In this document: one piece after another, positions 1-6,492 of the stretch
How the letters are laid out: each line of letters begins with the position of its first letter
How positions within the stretch are numbered: the stretch's first letter is position 1
Assembly (NCBI GenBank): GCA_946479395.1
Contig: CAMLFV010000135.1
Coordinates: 1 to 7,234 of the forward strand
Source of the DNA: an uncultured Flavobacterium sp.
GTDB lineage: Bacteria > Bacteroidota > Bacteroidia > Flavobacteriales > Flavobacteriaceae
Direction: 5' to 3'
DNA: 7,234 bases
Position numbers and translations under genes: made by a program
The notes under the pieces: model-generated
What the model was told of the DNA's origin: nothing
Seen by the model: the letters and a program-made list of their open reading frames with translations, nothing else
The model's database searches: none

Positions 1-1
1 T

Positions 2-1498
2 GATTTATTGGTTTCAGGAGATTATTATGCATCGCAAACTATTAATGGTTGTGAAAGTTTTGCAAGAACAGGAATCAATGTTGTCATTAATAATTCTCCA
101 ATTCCTTCCGGATACAGTGTTCAGGAATTTTGTGAACCTTTTGTACCAAAAATATCTGATTTACAAATTACAGGAACCAATATAAAATGGTACACAGCAG
201 CAGTTGGTGGCACGCTTTTAACAAGTACAAGTACATTGGTTAACGGATCAACCTATTATGCGTCACAAACACTAAACGGATGTGAAAGCACTACAAGATT
301 TGCAGTAAAAGTAAATGTTTACCCGAATGCACAGCTTGTTACAAGTCATTTGGCAATTTGTGATGTGGCAACTATTAATGATATTTCTATTGAAGGATAT
401 ACAAGTTCGCAATTAAAATGGTACAGCAGTTTAACTGCGACAACGCCATTAAGCCAATCGCAAGTATTAACAAGCGGAACTTACTATATCAGTACATTCA
501 ATTATAATTTATGCGAATCAGCTCGTAAAGCAGTTCAAATAGTAGTATCTAACAATGTACCAATTCCAACAACAAGTACGCTGCAGGCATTTTGTAATAC
601 TGCTACGGTTGGCGATTTGGTGGCAACAGGTATTAATGGAGCATCAATAAAATGGTATAATTCAGCACAAGCAACAACTCCGCTTACTGTAACTACACCA
701 CTTTATAGCGGTACGTATTACGTTGAGCAAGAAATGATGCCTTGTAAATCGCCAAGAATTGCAGTTGCGGTTCGTGTGGTCTCTACAACAGCACCAACAA
801 TGACAGATTTTAAATTATGCGAAGACGCTACTGTAGCCGATTTATATTTAGCGGCATCTACAACCACTAAATATGTATGGTATTTAAACAGTACAACAAC
901 TACAAAACTACCTGATACCTATGTTTTAACAAGTGGTTATTATTATGTTGCGATAGAATCGTATGGATGTATTTCTAATAGAACAAGCGTTCATGTACAA
1001 GTAAATAAACGACCAGCTTCTCCTACAGGTAGTTTAATTCAGAATTTTAACTATCAAGCAAAGGTTGGTAATTTAGTTATGAATCAGCCAAATATTGTTT
1101 GGTATTTAAGCTATAATGATGCTATTAATAAAATGAATGCTTTAAATGCTAGCGATTTATTGGTTGATGGAACTACTTATTACGGTGTTATTGTCGATAC
1201 AAATTCTTGTAACAGTTACCCAACCGCTGTTAAGGTAGGTGTTACTTTAGGAACAAACGATCTTGATTTGGAACAATTGAAATATTATCCAAATCCTGTT
1301 GAAACTGAATTGACGATATCTTATTTAGATAAAATTGAATTAGTTGAGGTATATTCAATGTTAGGTCAGAAAATTGTAGAGCATAAATTTGATACCGAAA
1401 TTGTAAAAATTGATTTCTCTAGTTTTAGCTCTGGAAATTATATTGTAAAAATAGTAAGTGGTAATCAATCACAGTTTGTAAAAATTGTAAAAAAATAA
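2..1498 (+). CDS. Partial (5'-truncated) Ig-like repeat surface/secreted protein with T9SS type A sorting domain
   Basis: The frame is open from the window edge: codons at 2-7 (Asp-Leu) precede the TTG at 8, so that TTG is internal and the true start lies upstream. At least 498 codons are visible, ending at TAA 1496-1498. The protein is an array of repeats of about 76-80 residues, each with a Cys near its start, a central Lys-Trp-Tyr or similar (xKWY/VWY), a Gly-x-Tyr-Tyr strand, and a second Cys in an NGCES-like motif. This matches the Ig-like domains common in Bacteroidota gliding/adhesin proteins. The last 76 residues (1268-1495) carry the YYPNP motif, a GQKIVE strand and a terminal FVKIVKK, typical of the Por secretion tail recognised by T9SS. 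By family knowledge it should be exported by Sec, then moved across the outer membrane and released or anchored. An adhesin or matrix role is inference; no enzymatic domain is visible in this part. Confidence 0.9.
   Translation, partial: DLLVSGDYYASQTINGCESFARTGINVVINNSPIPSGYSVQEFCEPFVPKISDLQITGTNIKWYTAAVGGTLLTSTSTLVNGSTYYASQTLNGCESTTRFAVKVNVYPNAQLVTSHLAICDVATINDISIEGYTSSQLKWYSSLTATTPLSQSQVLTSGTYYISTFNYNLCESARKAVQIVVSNNVPIPTTSTLQAFCNTATVGDLVATGINGASIKWYNSAQATTPLTVTTPLYSGTYYVEQEMMPCKSPRIAVAVRVVSTTAPTMTDFKLCEDATVADLYLAASTTTKYVWYLNSTTTTKLPDTYVLTSGYYYVAIESYGCISNRTSVHVQVNKRPASPTGSLIQNFNYQAKVGNLVMNQPNIVWYLSYNDAINKMNALNASDLLVDGTTYYGVIVDTNSCNSYPTAVKVGVTLGTNDLDLEQLKYYPNPVETELTISYLDKIELVEVYSMLGQKIVEHKFDTEIVKIDFSSFSSGNYIVKIVSGNQSQFVKIVKK
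107..1267 (+). repeat. Five tandem Ig-like protein repeats (plus a partial one upstream)
   Basis: By reading the translation I place repeat units at about 107-334, 335-568, 569-796, 797-1024 and 1025-1267; 2-106 is the end of an earlier unit. Recurring landmarks are an early Cys (EFC, AIC, AFC, KLC), KWY or VWY, a TSGTYY-type strand and a late Cys (NGCES, NLCES, MPCKS, YGCIS, NSCNS). The units are diverged at DNA level, so this is an old protein-level repeat rather than a recent DNA duplication. The final unit lacks the first Cys. Confidence 0.75.
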
Positions 1499-1505
1499 AT
1501 AACCT

Positions 1506-1533
1506 AAAACCTCGCTGAATAGCGAGGTTTTTT
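1506..1533 (+). terminator. Rho-independent terminator of the T9SS-cargo gene
   Basis: The perfect 8-bp stem ACCTCGCT (1509-1516) / AGCGAGGT (1521-1528) has a 4-base GAAT loop and is followed by six T, 8 bases after the stop codon. Flanking A and T runs extend the stem. On the opposite strand the same hairpin is followed by four T, so it may also serve the convergent gene ending at 1604, though more weakly. Confidence 0.9.
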
Positions 1534-1603
1534 ATGTAATAATATCTTTTTTATTAGAAAAAATTAAAGAATGGAATATTTTTTATATCCTTAATGTTTC
1601 ATT

Positions 1604-2389
1604 TTAATCTTCCTTGATATCAGCGTCTATTTTTTTTAATTCTATTTCTAACAATAAGTTAACTGACTTAGGATCATTTAGTTCTACACCTTTTTCTAAT
1701 ATTTCGTTACCTCTTTCTTCATTACCTGTACTAAAGTAATAGCTTGCTAATAATCCGTAACCTCTTATATCTCCTTTATCAATAATGAATTTTGCTAAAT
1801 TTTCAAGCTTAGAATTGGTTTTAATATTTAATGACTTGTTTTCAAGTAATTGATCTAGACCTCCTAAATCTTCAAGATACAACAATCCAAAATAAGAGGC
1901 ACATGCAGTTGTTAAGCCCTGATTACATAATTTTTCAATAGAATTTTTGTATTTTTCTGGATCAACAAAATAATCAAAACTAACTTGATCGGTTCCTTCA
2001 GTATAATTTATTTTGTAAAATTCGTATAATAGTTTAGGTTCTATTTTATAAACAGGAACGGTAATTTCTTTGGTTCGTATAGTATCTTTGTTTTTTTTGT
2101 AGGTATTATTTTCAACCCAAGAACTATCACCAATTAACTTATCATTGTTTAAGGTAAAAATAAATACGCTTTTATCAGGAAATAGATAGATTTTATTGTC
2201 AATTTGAACATATTCTGCAAGATAAGCTTCGTTGATTAAAGCGTGGCCATCTCCGTTTAAATAAATACTGCTGTATAATTCATTTTCTTTTGTATTAGAA
2301 TAATATCCTTTTAAAGAATTGGAAAAATTCTGAGCAAATAAATTATTTTGAATAAATATTAATGTAAGACATATAATTAGTTTTTTCAT
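1604..2389 (-). CDS. Exported protein with Sel1/TPR-like C-terminal half, function unknown
   Basis: This 261-residue protein begins with a classic signal peptide: MKK, a hydrophobic stretch to about residue 17, and probable cleavage in LFA-Q at residues 19/20. No lipobox Cys is present, so it should be soluble in the periplasm or secreted. Residues about 25-110 look beta-rich (GYYSN, NGDGHA, IYLFPDKS), resembling a small barrel or sandwich domain. Residues about 145-250 are helical and read like Sel1/TPR repeats. Cys155 and Cys163 are separated by seven residues in CNQGLTTAC, the spacing seen in Sel1-like Hcp proteins where such pairs form disulphides. A second unit appears around 206-236. 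I do not recognise a named family. The gene is 68 bp downstream of carB on the same strand but separated from it by a terminator, and I see no good TAnnTTTG promoter. It is convergent with the T9SS-cargo gene. Confidence 0.8.
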   Translation of the reverse strand: MKKLIICLTLIFIQNNLFAQNFSNSLKGYYSNTKENELYSSIYLNGDGHALINEAYLAEYVQIDNKIYLFPDKSVFIFTLNNDKLIGDSSWVENNTYKKNKDTIRTKEITVPVYKIEPKLLYEFYKINYTEGTDQVSFDYFVDPEKYKNSIEKLCNQGLTTACASYFGLLYLEDLGGLDQLLENKSLNIKTNSKLENLAKFIIDKGDIRGYGLLASYYFSTGNEERGNEILEKGVELNDPKSVNLLLEIELKKIDADIKED

Positions 2390-2404
2390 TTTTTTAGTAA
2401 AAAT

Positions 2405-2435
2405 AAAAAAAAAAGCTCAACAATTATTGCTGAGC
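2405..2435 (-). terminator. Rho-independent terminator downstream of carB
   Basis: Read on the minus strand, GCTCAGCAA (2435-2427) pairs with TTGTTGAGC (2423-2415) through one G-U wobble around a TAA loop, followed by ten T (2414-2405). It sits 22 bases past the carB stop and just before the gene starting at 2389, so it should largely separate the two transcripts. Confidence 0.85.
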
Positions 2436-2457
2436 GTTTTAAAATATTGTACATGTA

Positions 2458-4251
2458 TTATTTACTTAAATACATTTTTCTACGAGCGTATAAATCGTAA
2501 AAAGCATCGTCTTTTAAACTATCGATAAACAAAATGCTTTCTCCAGTTGATTTCATTTCAGGTCCTAAAGCTTTGTTTACTTTCGGGAATTTATTGAAAG
2601 AGAAAACAGGTTGTTTAATTGCGTATCCTTTTAACTGCGGATTAAAAGTGAAATCGGTAACTTTTGCACCCAACATTACCTTTGTAGCATAGTTTACATA
2701 AGGTTCGCCGTAGGCTTTAGCGATAAACGGAACCGTACGAGATGCACGCGGATTTGCTTCTATAATATAAACCGTATCATCTTTAACTGCAAACTGTATG
2801 TTGATTAGACCTTTTGTTTTTAAGGCAACCGCAATCTTTTTAGTATGATCTTTTATCTGCTGTAAAACAAACTCACCTAAATTGAACGGAGGCAATGTTG
2901 CGTTTGAATCGCCCGAGTGAACTCCACATGGTTCAATGTGTTCCATGATTCCAATTATGTACACATTTTCACCATCGCAAATAGCATCAGCTTCTGCTTC
3001 TATGGCTCCTGCTAAATAATGGTCTAACAAAAGTTTATTACCAGGAATAGATTTTAATAAATCAATTACGTGCTCTTCTAATTCTTTTTTGTTGATAACG
3101 ATTTTCATTCCCTGACCACCCAATACATACGACGGACGTACTAAAAGTGGGAAATCTAATTCATCAGCTAATTTCGATGCTTCGTCTGCAGTTGTTGCCA
3201 CACCAAATTTAGGGAACGGTATGTTTAATTCGGTTAACAATTCAGAGAAACGTCCACGATCTTCCGCTAAATCTAAAGCTTCAAAGCTTGTTCCAATAAT
3301 TTTAATTCCGTATTTATCTAACTTTTCAGCCAATTTTAAAGCGGTTTGTCCGCCTAATTGCACAATAACTCCTTCTGGTTTTTCGTGACGAATGATATCG
3401 TAAATATGTTCCCAATAAACAGGTTCAAAATATAATTTATCTGCCGTATCAAAATCCGTAGAAACCGTTTCAGGGTTACAGTTAATCATAATGGTTTCAT
3501 AACCACTTTCTGATGCTGCCAAAACGCCGTGCACACAAGAATAATCAAATTCAATTCCTTGTCCAATTCGGTTTGGTCCCGATCCTAAAACAACAATTTT
3601 CTTTTTATCGGTACGAACAGATTCATTTGCAGAATAAGTTGTTCCGTCTGCTTTTTCAATATCAGCTTCAAAAGTAGAATAGTAGTAAGGAGTTTGAGCT
3701 ACGAATTCTGCCGCACACGTATCAACCAATTTATAAACGCGGTTAATATTCATTTGTTCGCGTAATGCATGAATTTCGCTTTCCAAACAACGTAACATGT
3801 GTGCAATTTGGCGGTCTGCAAATCCTTTTTGCTTCGCTTCTAACAACAAATCTTTTGGTAATGAACCCAACGTGTGTTTAGATACCTCTTGCTCTAACGC
3901 GTACATTTCTTCGTACTGTTTTAAGAACCACATATCGATTTTTGTAATCTGATGAATGGTACTTAAAGGAATTCCCAATGCAATAGCATCATAAATCACA
4001 AAAACGCGATCCCATGAAGCATGCTCTAATTTATCTAAAATTTGATCGTAATTCGTGTATCCTTTACCGTCTGCGCCAATTCCGTTACGTTTAATTTCTA
4101 ACGATTGTGTTGCTTTTTGTAAGGCTTCTTGGAAAGATCTACCAATTCCCATTACTTCACCAACCGATTTCATTTGTAAACCTAATGTACGATCTGCACC
4201 TTCGAATTTATCAAAGTTCCAACGAGGAATTTTTACGATAACGTAATCCAA
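2458..4251 (-). CDS. carB: CarB C-terminal fragment (oligomerisation domain and carbamoyl-phosphate half)
   Basis: This is the open stretch after the stops, in the same frame as the N-terminal piece. A start at TTG 4251-4249 is only nominal: in the family this codon is the Leu of FEPTLDYV. The first in-frame ATG is at 4173-4171, inside the conserved LGLQMKSVGEVMG segment, so this was not built as a separate gene. Contents in local residue numbers: end of the first synthetase domain (1-50), oligomerisation domain (about 60-200, RVYKLVDTCAAEF at 171-183), and the second pre-ATP-grasp and ATP-grasp (GSGPNRIGQGIEFDYS at 223-238, RPSYVLGGQGM at 372-382, EHIEPCGVHSGDS at 437-449). The second metal site EANPRASRT (498-506) is intact. 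It ends ARRKMYLSK with no allosteric domain. Confidence 0.75.
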   Translation of the reverse strand: MDYVIVKIPRWNFDKFEGADRTLGLQMKSVGEVMGIGRSFQEALQKATQSLEIKRNGIGADGKGYTNYDQILDKLEHASWDRVFVIYDAIALGIPLSTIHQITKIDMWFLKQYEEMYALEQEVSKHTLGSLPKDLLLEAKQKGFADRQIAHMLRCLESEIHALREQMNINRVYKLVDTCAAEFVAQTPYYYSTFEADIEKADGTTYSANESVRTDKKKIVVLGSGPNRIGQGIEFDYSCVHGVLAASESGYETIMINCNPETVSTDFDTADKLYFEPVYWEHIYDIIRHEKPEGVIVQLGGQTALKLAEKLDKYGIKIIGTSFEALDLAEDRGRFSELLTELNIPFPKFGVATTADEASKLADELDFPLLVRPSYVLGGQGMKIVINKKELEEHVIDLLKSIPGNKLLLDHYLAGAIEAEADAICDGENVYIIGIMEHIEPCGVHSGDSNATLPPFNLGEFVLQQIKDHTKKIAVALKTKGLINIQFAVKDDTVYIIEANPRASRTVPFIAKAYGEPYVNYATKVMLGAKVTDFTFNPQLKGYAIKQPVFSFNKFPKVNKALGPEMKSTGESILFIDSLKDDAFYDLYARRKMYLSK

Positions 4252-4368
4252 AGTTGGTTCAAATAAAGCTGAGGTTGATTTTGTAATTTGATTTTGTAAT
4301 TCGTCTAACGTATAACCTAACGCCAGTTTTGTTGCGATTTTAGCAATTGGATATACTGTTGCTTTTTA

Positions 4369-5307
4369 TTATAAAGCAGATGAACGAGATACACGCTGAT
4401 CTATATCAATTGCCACAATGTCTTCTTTTTCGTCTGGAGATACAGCGAACTGAACGTTACATCCGCCGGCAAAATTACCAATAGAACGCATCATTTTTAT
4501 TGCCATATCGCGCATACGCTGAAACGTACGATCTGATAAGGTCATTGCAGGCGCAACAGTAATAGAATCACCCGTGTGAATTCCCATTGCATCCATATTT
4601 TCAATGGTACAGATAATTACAACGTTGTCGTTTTTATCGCGCAATAACTCTAATTCGTATTCTTTCCAACCCAACAACGCTTTGTCAATCAATACTTCGT
4701 GAATTGGTGAAGCTTCTAAACCGTATGTTAGTAAACCATCAAAATCTTCTTCTTTATGAACAAAAGCAGCACCTGTTCCACCTAAAGTAAACGATGGACG
4801 AATTACCAATGGGAAACCGAATTCCTGTGCTATTTCTTTTCCTTCTAAAAACGAAGTTGCTGTTTTAGCCGGAGCAAAAGGAATATCGATTCTTGATAAT
4901 AATTGCTTAAACTGTTCGCGATCTTCAGTTACATTAATAGCGTTGATATCAACACCGATTAATTTCACGTTGAAATCTTGCCAGATACCTTTTTCATCTG
5001 CTTCCAAACATAAATTTAAAGCTGTTTGTCCGCCCATTGTTGGTAAAACTGCATCGATTTCCGGATGCGCTTTTAAAATTTCAATGATCGATTTTGTGTT
5101 TAAAGGCTTTAAATATACATGATCCGCCATGGAAGGATCGGTCATGATGGTTGCAGGATTTGAATTGATTAGGATTACTTTGATTCCTTCTTCACGTAAA
5201 GAACGTGCCGATTGCGACCCTGAATAGTCAAACTCACAAGCCTGACCAATGATGATTGGACCAGAACCAATGATTAAAACTGTTTTAATTGAATTATCTT
5301 TAGGCAT
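4369..5307 (-). CDS. carB: CarB N-terminal fragment (carboxyphosphate half, truncated at 312 aa)
   Basis: This is the piece of carB translated before the stops. It holds the first pre-ATP-grasp region (GSGPIIIGQACEFDYSGSQ at about 14-32, then LINSNPATIMTDP and LPTMGGQTALN) and most of the first ATP-grasp domain: Arg130, Arg170 with the SFTLGGTGAA loop, GWKEYELE at about 213-220, MGIHTGDSI at 241-249 and NVQFAV near 284-289. It ends at RVSRSSAL, before the last part of the synthetase domain and without the oligomerisation domain. A protein ending here is unlikely to be active alone. The ATG at 5307 aligns with the family N-terminus (MPK...). No strong promoter is visible in 5308-5393; only a weak TAAATTTA-like element appears. 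Confidence 0.8.
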   Translation of the reverse strand: MPKDNSIKTVLIIGSGPIIIGQACEFDYSGSQSARSLREEGIKVILINSNPATIMTDPSMADHVYLKPLNTKSIIEILKAHPEIDAVLPTMGGQTALNLCLEADEKGIWQDFNVKLIGVDINAINVTEDREQFKQLLSRIDIPFAPAKTATSFLEGKEIAQEFGFPLVIRPSFTLGGTGAAFVHKEEDFDGLLTYGLEASPIHEVLIDKALLGWKEYELELLRDKNDNVVIICTIENMDAMGIHTGDSITVAPAMTLSDRTFQRMRDMAIKMMRSIGNFAGGCNVQFAVSPDEKEDIVAIDIDQRVSRSSAL

Positions 5308-5393
5308 TGTAAATAATTGGTGTTGTTATTTAGGTAAATTTATTGATAATTAGTTGAAATTCATCTTAAAAAAAGAGAAAAACGAAAAGGTAT

Positions 5394-5423
5394 AAAAAAA
5401 GGCGATACACTTAAAGTAACGCC
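5394..5423 (-). terminator. Rho-independent terminator of rpmH
   Basis: On the minus strand GGCGTTAC (5423-5416) faces GTATCGCC (5408-5401) with one mismatch around a TTTAAGT loop, followed by seven T (5400-5394). It begins 22 bases after the rpmH stop and lies upstream of carB, so rpmH and carB are probably not a simple operon. Confidence 0.8.
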
Positions 5424-5444
5424 TTTATTTATGATGAAACATCA

Positions 5445-5606
5445 TTATTTTTTATGTCTTGGTTCGCTAGAAACCGTTAACTTATGTCTTCCTTTAGCTC
5501 TTCTGCGTGCTAATACTTTTCTACCGTTAGCGCTAGCCATTCTGTCCATGAAACCGTGTTTGTTTCTTCTTTTTCTTTTTGATGGTTGAAACGTTCTCTT
5601 ACTCAT
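5445..5606 (-). CDS. rpmH: 50S ribosomal protein L34
   Basis: This 53-codon gene runs from ATG 5606-5604 to TAA 5447-5445. The product begins [19 protein letters not shown] and continues with [23 protein letters not shown], the L34 signature of a very basic short helix pair that binds 23S rRNA in the large subunit. Length is slightly above the usual 44-46 residues because of a C-terminal extension (about residues 42-53, ending EPRHKK), which I recall as common in Bacteroidota. There is no Shine-Dalgarno box, only A-rich leader. It has its own promoter (5679-5708) and terminator (5394-5423). In many bacteria rpmH sits beside dnaA/rnpA; here its neighbours are carB and a TPR gene, so no oriC link is implied. 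Confidence 0.97.
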
Positions 5607-5678
5607 TGCTTCTTATCTTTAAATCTATAAATTTTACAAATGTTCAGCTTTGAAATCAAGCAGCTTCAAAACCGAGTG

Positions 5679-5708
5679 CAAATATACAAATCCTTTTAAA
5701 ACCTACAA
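5679..5708 (-). promoter_or_regulatory. Bacteroidota-type promoter of rpmH
   Basis: On the minus strand TTG (5708-5706), a 19-base spacer and TATATTTG (5686-5679) match the Bacteroidota primary-sigma consensus TTG...TAnnTTTG. Transcription would begin around 5672, giving a leader of about 65 bases before the rpmH ATG. Confidence 0.75.
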
Positions 5709-5770
5709 ATTGTTTTTTAAAATAATTTTACTTTTATGTTACTAAATGTACTATAATTTAAAAACAACTT

Positions 5771-5799
5771 TTGTTGCTTATAGGATTTTACTACATTTG
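5771..5799 (+). promoter_or_regulatory. Bacteroidota-type promoter of the TPR membrane-protein gene
   Basis: TTG (5771-5773), an 18-base spacer and TACATTTG (5792-5799) fit TTG...TAnnTTTG. Transcription would begin around 5806, just upstream of the ATG at 5822. This decides the start of that gene: the in-frame TTG at 5771 is a promoter element, not a start codon. Confidence 0.75.
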
Positions 5800-5821
5800 C
5801 AAAATTAAAAATAAAACAGAC

Positions 5822-6385
5822 ATGATTAACAAGAATATAAAAATTATAGTTGCAGCCCTTTTATTAGCTACAGCAATTTGGCAGTTTACAGAAAACAATA
5901 TTGGCAACGGTATATTTTTAATTATTTTGGTACTGTTAATTGTACTGATTTATTTTAAGAACGAAATGCTTATTATGACCTTGTTTAAGTTTAGAAAACA
6001 AGACATGGACGGCGCTAAAAAAATTCTTTCTAAAATTAATCCCGAAACGGCTTTGGTTAAAAATCAGCAGGGATATTATTATTATTTAAACGGTATCATC
6101 AATGCTCAAAATAATTTAAATCAGGCAGAAAAAGATTTTCGTAAGGCAATTGATTTAGGTTTGAACCAGAAAGAAGATCTGGCAGTTTCTAAATTACAGT
6201 TGGCAGGAATTGTAATGAGTAAAAACCGTCCGGCTGAAGCACAGAAATTGATTGCCGAAGCAAAACAGCACGATACCAAAGGAATGCTGAAAGAACAGAT
6301 TTCAATGATCGAAGGTCAAATGAAACAAGCTCGCGGACAAAAAGTTCCTATGTGGTACAACCAAAGCAAGAAAAGAGGTTTTTAA
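5822..6385 (+). CDS. Membrane-anchored TPR-like protein, function unknown
   Basis: The product is 187 residues from ATG 5822-5824; the longer reading back to TTG 5771 is rejected because it overlaps the promoter. Two hydrophobic segments (about 6-22 and 28-45, joined by a short WQFTENNIGNG turn) form a membrane hairpin. They are followed by a soluble helical part with TPR character: helix pairs at about 52-80, 83-115 (QGYYYYLNGIINAQ then AEKDFRKAIDLGL) and 118-150 (SKLQLAGIVM then PAEAQKLIAEAK). The tail is basic and ends MWYNQSKKRGF. Similar two-TM plus TPR proteins are, to my recollection, common and uncharacterised in Flavobacteriia; TPR domains suggest a protein-binding role in the cytoplasm at the inner membrane. 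It is divergent from rpmH and ends at a clear terminator, so it is probably monocistronic. No catalytic motif is seen. Confidence 0.85.
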   Translation: MINKNIKIIVAALLLATAIWQFTENNIGNGIFLIILVLLIVLIYFKNEMLIMTLFKFRKQDMDGAKKILSKINPETALVKNQQGYYYYLNGIINAQNNLNQAEKDFRKAIDLGLNQKEDLAVSKLQLAGIVMSKNRPAEAQKLIAEAKQHDTKGMLKEQISMIEGQMKQARGQKVPMWYNQSKKRGF

Positions 6386-6406
6386 TTTCTTTACAACATA
6401 AGTATT

Positions 6407-6437
6407 AAGCCATTCATTTACAGAGTGGCTTTTTTTA
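6407..6437 (+). terminator. Rho-independent terminator after the TPR gene
   Basis: AGCCATTC (6408-6415) pairs with GAGTGGCT (6423-6430) with one U-G wobble around a 7-base loop, followed by a run of T to 6437. It lies 22 bases after the stop codon and separates the TPR gene from the lipoprotein gene. Confidence 0.88.
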
Positions 6438-6492
6438 TAAATTCAGTTTTTATCAATAACATTAAATATCTAACCTTAAAACAAACACTAAA

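Larger units (their letters stand above)
2458..5307 (-). pseudogene. carB: carB, carbamoyl-phosphate synthase large subunit, interrupted by two in-frame TAA codons
   Basis: CarB makes carbamoyl phosphate from glutamine-derived ammonia, bicarbonate and two ATP, feeding arginine and pyrimidine synthesis with CarA in the cytoplasm. The frame from ATG 5307-5305 to the stop at 2458-2460 is 949 codons with no frameshift. From memory, that is about the usual length of flavobacterial CarB, which lacks the MGS-like allosteric domain of the roughly 1073-residue E. coli enzyme. Codons 313-314 (4371-4366) are TAA TAA where the family has Ala-Ser in SSALASKATGYPIA. Downstream the frame resumes as KAT-V-YPIAKIATKLALGYTL, so the sequence between 4365 and 4252 is still CarB. 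In the same stretch the metal-binding Glu and Asn of the first site (E299 and N301 in E. coli numbering) read Asp and Asp, and the following Pro reads Gln. No carA is in the window. Real inactivation and a local sequence error both remain possible. Confidence 0.85.

Noticed and set aside
2390..2457. A small RNA or riboswitch between carB and the exported-protein gene
   Set aside because: The only structure seen is a simple hairpin with a T run, which is fully explained as a terminator.
4055..4246. 63-codon open frame on the plus strand inside carB
   Set aside because: It lies antisense to strongly conserved CarB coding sequence, has no promoter or family resemblance, and is explained as a shadow frame.
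4366..4371. Programmed stop-codon recoding or an alternative genetic code
   Set aside because: TAA is used as the normal stop of the other complete genes here (1498, 1604, 2458, 5445, 6385), and two adjacent TAA codons with no known recoding element argue against programmed readthrough.
2458..5307. A naturally split carB (two separate subunit genes)
   Set aside because: The pieces are in one frame with conserved CarB sequence across the gap, there is no ATG start for the second piece until inside a conserved motif, and the break lies within the first ATP-grasp domain rather than between the two halves.
5771..5821. 17-residue N-terminal extension of the TPR protein from TTG 5771
   Set aside because: The stretch contains a good TTG/TAnnTTTG promoter and the predicted transcript start, and the ATG at 5822 gives a natural N-terminus ahead of the first membrane segment.
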